This document shows positions 1-7,124 of a stretch of DNA of 31,495 nt, piece by piece. The number at the start of each line of letters is the position of its first letter. Positions within the stretch are counted from its first letter, which is position 1. Location: positions 1-31,495 of the forward strand of contig CAZKBP010000050.1 in NCBI GenBank assembly GCA_964551015.1, read 5' to 3'. The notes under the pieces were generated by a model, which saw only the letters and a program-made list of their open reading frames with translations, had not been told where the DNA came from and did not search any database. The position numbers and the translations under genes are program-made. This DNA comes from CAZKBP01 sp964551015. GTDB lineage: Bacteria; Bacteroidota; Bacteroidia; Cytophagales; Microscillaceae.

Positions 1-106
1 TCCAAAACGTATCCAGACACGTCCAAAACGTATCAAGACACGTCCAAAACGTATCCAAGACACGTCCGAAACGTATCCAGACACGTCCAAAACGTCTTAA
101 GACAAA
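1..106. repeat. 21-bp tandem repeat array, five copies
   Basis: Five head-to-tail copies of a 21-bp unit beginning tccaaaacgtatcc and ending gacacg, starting at 1, 22, 43, 65 and 86. The third copy is 22 bp because of one extra A. The fourth has one substitution (tccgaaa). The fifth decays and contains the perfect palindrome gtcttaagac. The array probably continues left of the window. There are no unique spacers, so it is not CRISPR. It lies about 100 bp before the sigma factor gene; its function is unknown. Confidence 0.95.
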
Positions 107-205
107 ATCTAACTTAGCAGCCCACCAACCTGCCACTAAATTTTATTCTACAAAGGCAACCCTCTTTGTGGAGGCTTTGTACTGGAAGTAAAAAGCCAAA
201 TAACA

Positions 206-766
206 TTGGACAGAATCAACGCGGATAAATTAAAGTCCCTGATTAAAGGGTGCCGAAAAGGCAAGCGGGAGAGCCAAAAACAGCTCTACCAACTATATTA
301 TGCCTACGGTATGAGTATCTGTATCCGGTATGTGAACAATCGAGACGAAGCGGCCGAAGTACTCAACGATGCTTTTATGAAGGTGTTTAAAAATATAGAT
401 AAGTTTGATCAAAATCGGGACTTTAAGCCTTGGCTCAGAACAATTTTAGTCAATACGGCCATCAATCATTATCGCAAAAGTCAACAACGGCATTTTACGG
501 AGCATATAGATCAGGCACTGGAAAAATCAGCGCAACAGGATGCACTGAGCCATCTATCTTATCAAGAAATTATTGGCTTGATTCAGGAACTGTCGCCCCA
601 GTATCGTGCTGTTTTTAATTTGTATGTGATTGAGGGATATAAGCACGAAGAGATTGCCGAAAAGCTGGGAATTGCCGTAGGTACTTCCAAGTCAAATCTC
701 GCCAAAGCGAAGAAAAATTTGCAAGAAAAATTGATCAAATTTTTTTTAAGTGAAACCAATGCATAA
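206..766 (+). CDS. RNA polymerase ECF sigma factor (sigma-70 family)
   Basis: An extracytoplasmic-function sigma factor that would direct core RNA polymerase to a small set of promoters, probably in response to an envelope signal. Region 2 spans about residues 25-92, with the typical opening (GCRKG...QKQLYQLYYAYGMSICIRYV) and the region 2.3/2.4 segment F.PWLRTILVNTAINHYRK. Region 4 spans about 122-172, with the helix-turn-helix YKHEEIAEKLGIAVGTSKSNLAKAKK. At 186 residues it has the normal length. No ATG lies upstream of the conserved core, so TTG at 206 is the best start; the frame is open back to 140. The stop overlaps the next gene's ATG (759) by eight bases, so the two are probably translationally coupled. 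That neighbour is the probable anti-sigma factor. Confidence 0.93.
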   Translation: MDRINADKLKSLIKGCRKGKRESQKQLYQLYYAYGMSICIRYVNNRDEAAEVLNDAFMKVFKNIDKFDQNRDFKPWLRTILVNTAINHYRKSQQRHFTEHIDQALEKSAQQDALSHLSYQEIIGLIQELSPQYRAVFNLYVIEGYKHEEIAEKLGIAVGTSKSNLAKAKKNLQEKLIKFFLSETNA

Positions 767-2156
767 GGATCAAGATAAATATCGATATTCAGAAGATGGA
801 CTGGAGCGCTTCTTCCAAAAAGGCACCCAAGACTATGAGTTTGAATTCCGGGAAGAAGACTGGGAGAAATTAGCCATCCGCCTGGAGGAAGAGAAGCCTG
901 CCTTTCCCCTGCGCACTTATTTGCTACGATTGGGTCTGGTCGTGGTGGGATTATTACTCATATTAGGAGGAGCTTGGCGGTTTTACCAACAAGCTCAGCC
1001 ACGGCAAGTGCCTCAGGTGCAGAACAAGCAGATCACCCTTTCCTATGATGAGGACTTTCCCCGCTTGAATCAGGAAGATGAAAAAGTCACCCATAAGCAG
1101 CAGGACGGTAGCCGTGCAGAGGTATTTTCTTCTAGTCCTGATCAGGAAGCATCAGGAACCAAATCAGTAGAAAAGCATTTACCCGAAGACAAAAGCCTCA
1201 CCAGACCCTCTGGAAAACCGTCAGATAGGATAACGACCTCAGCCACACCTCCAGCTTCGAGGAATGCTCAAGAACAACTCATCATCGTGCGAGAAAAACC
1301 AAGAGTTGTTGATCCTTCTTGGCTAGCTTTGCCCTCAGGATTACCCAGTTCGTCTCGAGAGCCTGAGCCAGCAGTCTACGAAATCAGGGAACCAGACGAG
1401 GTAGATGTGCTTGAAAAGCCACTCGTGGCGTCATTAACCGCCAAAGGACTAGATCAAGCAATCCCTTCTCTGGCTCTCGATTCCTCAGCCGTAGAAGAAC
1501 TCTTCGTGAATCCACCCGAAAGCTCCATTTCTGAAAAGGGGGGCTTCTCTCCCTGGTCGTTGTCCTTGTCGCTGGCTCCTGATTTGAGCAGTGTAGGCAT
1601 TAGTGACTACACCGACCCCGGGCAAAAAATAGGTCTTTCGGTAGAATACGCGATTTCCAGACGCTGGCGCATTTCCGTAGGAGCTTTGTATGCCACCAAA
1701 AAATACCAAGCAGGTGCTGAAGCTTACGAGGTGCCCGAAGGGTTCTGGTACAGCCAGGCCAATGGCAATATACCCGAAACCATCGCCGCCAATTGCAAGG
1801 TGATTGACATTCCGCTCAATGTCAAATTTTACCTCAAACCAGAGGGTAGGCACCGCTTTTACGCCAGCACGGGGCTATCCTCCTACCTGTTACTGAGAGA
1901 AGATTACCAGTACGACTACGGTGTAGAGGATACCAAAAGCTGGCCTACTGAATGGCATATCTCCAATGAAAATCGACATTTCTTTGGGTTGGCTAATTTT
2001 TCACTGGGTTATGAATTTAGTTTAAACCCAAATTGGGCCTTGCAAGTAGAGCCATTCTTAAAAACTCCCCTGAGTAGAGTCGGATGGGGAAGAGTTAATC
2101 TGTACAGCGTGGGTACTTTTGTCAATCTCAAATATCAATTTTCAAGGAAAAGATAA
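759..2156 (+). CDS. Membrane-anchored probable anti-sigma / outer-membrane beta-barrel fusion protein
   Basis: A 465-residue protein cotranscribed with the ECF sigma gene. A GTG at 750 is an alternative start; ATG 759 was chosen because the overlap with the sigma stop fits coupling. Segments in order: an acidic cytoplasmic part of about 50 residues (LERFFQKGTQDYEFEFREEDWEKL), a transmembrane helix at about 52-72 (LRLGLVVVGLLLILGGAWRF), a long Ser/Pro/Glu-rich periplasmic linker to about residue 250, and a C-terminal region of about 200 residues with amphipathic strands (WSLSLSLAPDL, GLSVEYAISRRWRISVGALY, IDIPLNVKFYL, HRFYASTGLSSYLLL, LQVEPFLKTPL) typical of outer-membrane beta-barrel/PorT-like proteins. 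Position and architecture suggest sigma sequestration controlled by an envelope-spanning sensor; this role is inferred, not shown. No FecR or zinc anti-sigma motif was seen. Confidence 0.75.
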   Translation: MHKDQDKYRYSEDGLERFFQKGTQDYEFEFREEDWEKLAIRLEEEKPAFPLRTYLLRLGLVVVGLLLILGGAWRFYQQAQPRQVPQVQNKQITLSYDEDFPRLNQEDEKVTHKQQDGSRAEVFSSSPDQEASGTKSVEKHLPEDKSLTRPSGKPSDRITTSATPPASRNAQEQLIIVREKPRVVDPSWLALPSGLPSSSREPEPAVYEIREPDEVDVLEKPLVASLTAKGLDQAIPSLALDSSAVEELFVNPPESSISEKGGFSPWSLSLSLAPDLSSVGISDYTDPGQKIGLSVEYAISRRWRISVGALYATKKYQAGAEAYEVPEGFWYSQANGNIPETIAANCKVIDIPLNVKFYLKPEGRHRFYASTGLSSYLLLREDYQYDYGVEDTKSWPTEWHISNENRHFFGLANFSLGYEFSLNPNWALQVEPFLKTPLSRVGWGRVNLYSVGTFVNLKYQFSRKR

Positions 2157-2173
2157 ATTCATTTTAAAAAAAT

Positions 2174-2191
2174 CAGGAGGTAAAACTCCTG
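2174..2191. terminator. Short hairpin after the sigma/beta-barrel operon
   Basis: caggag and ctcctg form a perfect 6-bp stem with a 6-nt loop, preceded by an A-rich run and followed by tctctttac. It sits in the 69-bp gap between 2156 and the lipoprotein gene. The short stem and poor T tract make it a weak terminator candidate. Confidence 0.4.
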
Positions 2192-2225
2192 TCTCTTTAC
2201 GTCAACTTTTAAATTAAATTTAGTC

Positions 2226-3095
2226 ATGAGAACTTTCAATTTGTTTTCAAGAAGGAGCCTGTGGGCTTTGCTTCTCGGGTGGAGTATGTTGTTTTTGAGT
2301 GCTTGTAGCGAGGATGAAAATCCGAGCCCCAACGACACTCCGAATCCTAATGTCGGCACCCCCGGTCAGGTGAGCTTGGTAGACCAAGGAGTACTTGGTC
2401 AAGTCTTAGCCGACACTGCCGGGCGCACCTTGTACTTCTTCACAAGAGATGTATCTGGTGAAACCACCTGCACCGGAGGCTGTGCTGATACTTGGCCAGC
2501 TTTTTACCGAGATGGGGCTCCTCTGGCAAATGGACTCAATGTGGATGATTTTGCCACCATCACCCGACCAGACGGTCAATTACAAACTACCTACAAAGGA
2601 TGGCCGCTTTATTACTATGCCCCCAACGGAGATGGCTTAGTAGAGAATCCAGGTCAAACACAGGGAGAAGGCGTCGCTACGGTTTGGTTTGTGGCCAAGC
2701 CTGATTATGATCTCTTCATCGGCACGCAAGATGTAGGTGGAAGTCCAAGTAGCTACTTCGTAGACGATCGAGGCCGTACACTCTATCGCTTTGCTAATGA
2801 CCAGACCGACGTGAGCAACTGTAATGGAGGATGCGCTCAGGTTTGGCCAGAATTCAACTCTAATAACACAGTACTGCCGTCAACCTTGCCATCAAGATTA
2901 CTTACACGATTCACCCGCGGAGATGGCGATGCACAGACCAGTCTCCAGGGTAAGCCACTGTATTATTACGATCCAGATCAGGACGGAATAACTGAAGCTC
3001 GAGGTCAAACTCAGGGACAGGGTGTAAATGGGGTTTGGTTTATATTAGAAGTCTCTGAGATAGAAGAACAGGGCAATAATGATGGAGGGTATTAA
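2226..3095 (+). CDS. Secreted lipoprotein with two PF03640-type repeats
   Basis: A 289-residue lipoprotein. The signal peptide ends in a clear lipobox (FLSAC, lipidated Cys27). The residues after Cys are S-E-D-E, resembling the acidic lipoprotein export signal that sends Bacteroidota lipoproteins to the cell surface. The mature part holds two copies of the 'secreted repeat of unknown function' (COG4315/PF03640). Each has GRTLY.F..D....C.GGCA..WP (about residues 66-90 and 180-205) followed by KG.PLYYY.PD.DG....GQTQG.GV..VWF. The paired cysteines in C.GGCA occur once per repeat. The molecular function of the family is unsettled. It stands apart from the upstream sigma operon (69-bp gap with a weak hairpin) and has a strong terminator downstream. 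Confidence 0.85.
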   Translation: MRTFNLFSRRSLWALLLGWSMLFLSACSEDENPSPNDTPNPNVGTPGQVSLVDQGVLGQVLADTAGRTLYFFTRDVSGETTCTGGCADTWPAFYRDGAPLANGLNVDDFATITRPDGQLQTTYKGWPLYYYAPNGDGLVENPGQTQGEGVATVWFVAKPDYDLFIGTQDVGGSPSSYFVDDRGRTLYRFANDQTDVSNCNGGCAQVWPEFNSNNTVLPSTLPSRLLTRFTRGDGDAQTSLQGKPLYYYDPDQDGITEARGQTQGQGVNGVWFILEVSEIEEQGNNDGGY

Positions 3096-3235
3096 ACTAC
3101 CCACTGGAGCTTAGAGACTGCCCGTTAAAAGCACTCGTGCTTCCCAGTTTATTCTCTCTGGTTTTCTGTGTAACCCCTTGATTTTAGGGTCAGATTTTCC
3201 AGATAAGAGTTTGTAAATTCGTGAATTTATGATGG

Positions 3236-3275
3236 AAAGACAGGATTAGCTATTCGCTTAATCCTGTCTTTTTTA
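3236..3275 (+). terminator. Rho-independent terminator after the lipoprotein gene
   Basis: A perfect 13-bp stem (aaagacaggatta at 3236-3248 with taatcctgtcttt at 3259-3271), a 10-nt loop and a run of T into ttttta. It lies 140 bp after the lipoprotein stop, so it most likely ends that transcript. Confidence 0.88.
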
Positions 3276-3299
3276 TTTGAATTTATGTGGTATTTTTAC

Positions 3300-3332
3300 A
3301 TTTGATTAATATTAAGCTAATATTAATCAAAT
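3300..3332. promoter_or_regulatory. Perfect 15-bp AT-rich inverted repeat upstream of the large T9SS protein gene
   Basis: Arms atttgattaatatta (3300-3314) and taatattaatcaaat (3318-3332) match perfectly around a 3-nt centre. The 3096-3530 gap otherwise holds only the terminator before it. No T tract of terminator type follows. The site is about 200 bp before the start codon chosen for the next gene, which suits an operator for a dimeric regulator; a hairpin function is the alternative. The bound factor is unknown. Confidence 0.6.
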
Positions 3333-3530
3333 ATTTTTCTAAGTAAATAGGCAACCCTTTGATCATCGCCCTTGTATGGGTTCATGAATCGCGATCAGAA
3401 AATTTCAAAGCTTCGGCCGAAAACCAAAAAGCGAGCGTTGGTCTTTACCAGGCTCTGCATTTTCAAAAATCACTGTATTACTTACTGCCTTTTGACAGGC
3501 GTTTTTTTCAATAATCTTAACCAAAAAACA

Positions 3531-6500
3531 ATGTACAAATCAAGACTGAACGTTTTGTGGATGCTCAGCCTATGCCTTTTGTGGCTTGCATCCGGTGCTC
3601 AGACATGGGCACAAACGAATAACCAAGTACCCGTACCTCGCATTACGATCAACCCCGGCGTAGTCGTGGTTGGAGATGATTTCCAGACCGAAGTGATCCT
3701 AGATGCTCGTTCTTCTTATGACCTAGACGGAGAGATCGTTTCTTTCCGCTGGGAACTACAGGGCGGAAACATCATCGAGGGAGCCGACAGTGTGATTGCC
3801 ATCGCTACTTTCCCCGGTATCCGTGATTATCCCGTTACTTTGACGGTAACGGACAATCATGGGGCTACGGCCACGGCAGAGAGTGTCGTCATTGCCAAAG
3901 ATAATCAAGCACCCGAAGCTCGTATTCAAATTTTACCACCCGTAGTATCCGTGGGAGATAACTTCCAAACGGTCGTTACGCTGGATGCTCGCTCTTCTTT
4001 TGATATTGATGGTGAGGTGGTTGCTTTCCAATGGGAGTTAAACGGTGGACAGATCATTGAGGGCGAGAACAGTGCCGTGGCCAAAGCTACCTTCCCCGGC
4101 ATTCGCAATTATCCCGTAACTTTGACGGTAACAGACAACAACGGAGCCACAGCTCAGGCTCAAGATGAAGTAATAGCTGGCCCAGCGCAGGTTCGGGTGG
4201 TAGAAGCCCTCCTGATTGAGGCTGGCTCAGACGAAGTCGTGAAAAGCCTCCAAGACGGAGATGTGATTGATCTGGAAGATTTCCCAGATGGCTTTAGCAT
4301 TCAAGCTCTTACCGATCCTGAGGTAGTAGGTGGAGTTGTTTTTAATTTGAATGGAGAAGATGTACAATTTGAGGGGATTCCACCCTACACGCTCTTTGGT
4401 GATATCAACCGTGCCAATCCTGTAGATATTTTAGGAGGCACTTTGGCTCCTGGTGCTTATGAGCTAATCCTTACGCCCAACACACCTCGTACCGAAACCC
4501 AAGAGCCTAGACCCGGTACACCGCTCAAAATCAGCTTTGAAGTCGTAGATGGAGATGACCGCCAAGTGGTAGAGGAGTTCGTCTTGATTGATGCGGGTAG
4601 CGACGAAATCGTAGGCACTTTGCAAGAAGGAGATGTGATTAATTTGGGAGAATTTCCAGAAGGATTTAGCATTATAGCCAACACTTCACCCGAAATCGTA
4701 GGCAGTGTAGAATTTTTCTTGAATAATGCCTTTGCTCGTATCGAGAATATCACTCCTTATTCCTTAAATGGAGACGCAAATGGCGATTTTGCCCCGCTAG
4801 AATTAGCTCCCGGTAGTTACACTTTGCGTGCTACGCCTTTTAGCGAAAGACGTGCCCAAGGCGAAGCAGGAGACGCTCTAACCATCAACTTTGAAGTGAT
4901 TGAAGGCGATGTGAACCCCGGTAACGCCGTTGTACGCTTAACGTTGGTAGATCCCAGTGCCGAAACTGTTTCCCTTCAAAATTTCGGGGATGCCTCTCAA
5001 GACCTTTCTGCATTCCAATTCTGCCTAGGTCCTGGGCAGTATAATGCATTGAGCAATTATACCAACCTGAGTGGAGACCTAAATCTAGAGCCCGGGGAAG
5101 TACTAGAAATTGATCTGACTTCTGGTACGCAAAACGTGCAAGCCTTACCCGATGCCCAGGGTGCTTTGATCCTCTTTGCGGTCGGTGGCAACTTTGGTTC
5201 TTCTGATCCTGAAATCTTGCTGGATTTTGTTCAGTGGGGCGTAGGCAATCAAAACCGTGTCGCGCAAGGAGTAGCCGCGGGTCGTTGGCCCGATGCAAAT
5301 GAATTTGTAGCGGGAGCAGCCCCTTACACCTTCGTCGGGAACGAAAGTAATATTGGAGCTGATTTCTGGATTGATGATACTAACATCCGCTTGGTAGAAA
5401 TCACTCCGGCCGCCGATGAAGTGGTTTTGAGAAACTTCGATCAAGTAGAACGTGATCTCAGCGGTTATTTCTTCTGTACTCAACCTGGGGTTTATCCACA
5501 ATTAGGTAATGACAGTCAAGTAGAAATTTTAGCAGGTGATTTGACCCTCGCTCCCGGTGAAGAAGTAAGGGTACGCGTATTGACGGCGGGCGGCGTACTG
5601 GATAATGAAGCTTCTATCTTCTTATTTTCTAGCAATGTCCTTGGATTTAACAATCAAAATGCAGCCGTAACCCGTGATTTTGCACAGTGGGGTGCGCCCA
5701 ATGGCTTCCGTGTAGAAAATGCCGTAGCGACTGGTCGCTGGGACAACGCGGCGAACTTTATTGAAGGAGGAGAGCCTTTTACTTACATTGGCGATGGAAA
5801 TGACGTAGGAGGCGATTTTTGGGAAGGTGTGGAAGGCGAAGCAATCATTCGCTTACTACAAGTAGATCTGGCTTCGGAGCGCATCACGTTGAAAAACTTC
5901 GGCACCGCTACTCGTGATCTTTCTACTTTTTGGTTTTGCTTAGGTCCTGGGCAATATAATGCATTAAGCAACTACACGAACCTCAGTGGTGATTTGACCT
6001 TAGAGCCTAACGAAGAGTTGACCATTGACTTGACCTCTGGCTCTCAAAACGTACAAGCCTTACCCGATGCACAGGGTGCTTTGATCCTCTTTGCCGTCGG
6101 TGGCAACTTTGGTTCTTCTGATCCTGAAATCTTGCTAGATTTTGTTCAGTGGGGCGTAGGCAATCAAAATCGGGTAGGACAAGCGGTAACGGCGGGTCGT
6201 TGGCCCGATGCGAATGAATTTGTAGCAGGGGTTGCACCTTACAACTATGTAGGTGGAGCCACTGACATTGGTGCTGACTTCTGGGAAGCAACGGCCGCAG
6301 GTGAGGCTGCCATTCGCATCACTTTCGTAAATCCCAACGAGGAAACCGTTACCGTGCAAAATCTAGGAACCGCTGCTCAGAACATCTCTGCCTATTGGTT
6401 TTGCTTAGGACCCGGCCAGTACAATCCATTAAATAATTATACCGACATTAACGGAGACCTCGATTTAGCTCCTGGCGAGGCCGTTACGTTCAACTTGACT

Positions 6501-6959
6501 TCTGGCTCTCAAAATGTACAAGCCCTACCCGATGCCAATGGAGGTTTGGGTTTGTTTGCCAATACCAACTTCAGCTCCAACAGTGCAAACGACTTGAAAG
6601 ACTACTTGCAATGGGGAGCAGGTAACCAAAACCGGGTTTCACAAGCCGTAAACGCAGGTCGTTGGCCCAATGCCGGAGACTTCGTAGACGGAACGGCTCC
6701 CTACACTTTCATAGGAAACGCCGAGAATATCGGCGCCAACTTCTGGGAAGCCAGCAGCACTATCAATGTATTTCCCAATCCTAGCACCGGACGTGTGAAC
6801 GTAGAAGGAAATCAAAACGCTAACTACGAGCTACGCGATCCTCAAGGAAATCTGATCTTAGACGGTAAATTTGAAGACGGAAAAGCCAGCTTTCAATTAA
6901 ACCGTGGTACTTATCTCTTGATGAGCTCTGGAGAAATTCGCCGCATTATTGTACAATAA
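3531..6959 (+). CDS. Large T9SS-secreted PKD / lamin-tail-like repeat protein
   Basis: A 1142-residue secreted, probably surface-attached protein. The frame is open upstream to 3372, but ATG 3531 gives a standard signal peptide (MYKSRLNVLWMLSLCLLWLA...TWA, cleavage near 27), so that start was chosen. Domains in order: two PKD-like domains (about 35-218; LDARSS.D.DGE.V.F.W, YPVTLTVTDN.GATA), two homologous beta modules (about 219-463; GSDE.V..L..GDVI.L..FP.GFSI, GAYEL/GSYTL), four lamin-tail-like repeats of about 150 residues starting near 466, 618, 771 and 926 (V.L.NFG....DLS.F.FCLGPGQYN, DF.QWG..N..RV, GRWP.A..F), and a T9SS type A sorting domain at 1077-1142 (VFPNPSTGRVNVEG, ending IIVQ). 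Such modules suggest adhesion or matrix binding; no catalytic domain was recognised. Repeats 1 and 3 share an almost identical DNA block (see findings). A terminator follows. Confidence 0.88.
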   Translation: MYKSRLNVLWMLSLCLLWLASGAQTWAQTNNQVPVPRITINPGVVVVGDDFQTEVILDARSSYDLDGEIVSFRWELQGGNIIEGADSVIAIATFPGIRDYPVTLTVTDNHGATATAESVVIAKDNQAPEARIQILPPVVSVGDNFQTVVTLDARSSFDIDGEVVAFQWELNGGQIIEGENSAVAKATFPGIRNYPVTLTVTDNNGATAQAQDEVIAGPAQVRVVEALLIEAGSDEVVKSLQDGDVIDLEDFPDGFSIQALTDPEVVGGVVFNLNGEDVQFEGIPPYTLFGDINRANPVDILGGTLAPGAYELILTPNTPRTETQEPRPGTPLKISFEVVDGDDRQVVEEFVLIDAGSDEIVGTLQEGDVINLGEFPEGFSIIANTSPEIVGSVEFFLNNAFARIENITPYSLNGDANGDFAPLELAPGSYTLRATPFSERRAQGEAGDALTINFEVIEGDVNPGNAVVRLTLVDPSAETVSLQNFGDASQDLSAFQFCLGPGQYNALSNYTNLSGDLNLEPGEVLEIDLTSGTQNVQALPDAQGALILFAVGGNFGSSDPEILLDFVQWGVGNQNRVAQGVAAGRWPDANEFVAGAAPYTFVGNESNIGADFWIDDTNIRLVEITPAADEVVLRNFDQVERDLSGYFFCTQPGVYPQLGNDSQVEILAGDLTLAPGEEVRVRVLTAGGVLDNEASIFLFSSNVLGFNNQNAAVTRDFAQWGAPNGFRVENAVATGRWDNAANFIEGGEPFTYIGDGNDVGGDFWEGVEGEAIIRLLQVDLASERITLKNFGTATRDLSTFWFCLGPGQYNALSNYTNLSGDLTLEPNEELTIDLTSGSQNVQALPDAQGALILFAVGGNFGSSDPEILLDFVQWGVGNQNRVGQAVTAGRWPDANEFVAGVAPYNYVGGATDIGADFWEATAAGEAAIRITFVNPNEETVTVQNLGTAAQNISAYWFCLGPGQYNPLNNYTDINGDLDLAPGEAVTFNLTSGSQNVQALPDANGGLGLFANTNFSSNSANDLKDYLQWGAGNQNRVSQAVNAGRWPNAGDFVDGTAPYTFIGNAENIGANFWEASSTINVFPNPSTGRVNVEGNQNANYELRDPQGNLILDGKFEDGKASFQLNRGTYLLMSSGEIRRIIVQ

Positions 6960-6988
6960 AACCAGCTTCCTGTCTCGTTTCTTCTCCG

Positions 6989-7020
6989 AAAAACGTCCTC
7001 ACCTTGAGGGCGTTTTTTTT
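6989..7020 (+). terminator. Rho-independent terminator after the T9SS repeat protein
   Basis: aaaaacgtcctca (6989-7001) pairs with tgagggcgttttt (7005-7017), with one G-U pair and a 3-nt loop, running into a T tract. It lies 30 bp after the stop codon. Confidence 0.9.
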
Positions 7021-7081
7021 TATTTGAAAAAAGCTTCTAAATTTCTACTCTTTTTTTTCGGGGAAGCTCCCCACTCCCTCT

Positions 7082-7089
7082 TATCTTTG
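7082..7089 (+). promoter_or_regulatory. Candidate -7 promoter element for the Ca2+ ATPase gene
   Basis: tatctttg matches the Bacteroidota housekeeping -7 consensus TAnnTTTG and lies 35 bp before the ATG at 7125. No TTG is present at the -33 position (ttcgggg instead), so only half of the promoter is supported. Confidence 0.5.
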
Positions 7090-7124
7090 TACCAAATGCT
7101 GACTCTGAAACCTAGCTTTTTTTT

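Noticed and set aside
3372..3530. N-terminal extension of the T9SS repeat protein
   Set aside because: The extra 53 residues precede a normal signal peptide that starts at 3531; a signal peptide must be N-terminal.
4885..5298. Open frames antisense to the lamin-tail repeats (also near 6007-6359)
   Set aside because: They recur because the coding repeats recur. Their translations are not protein-like.
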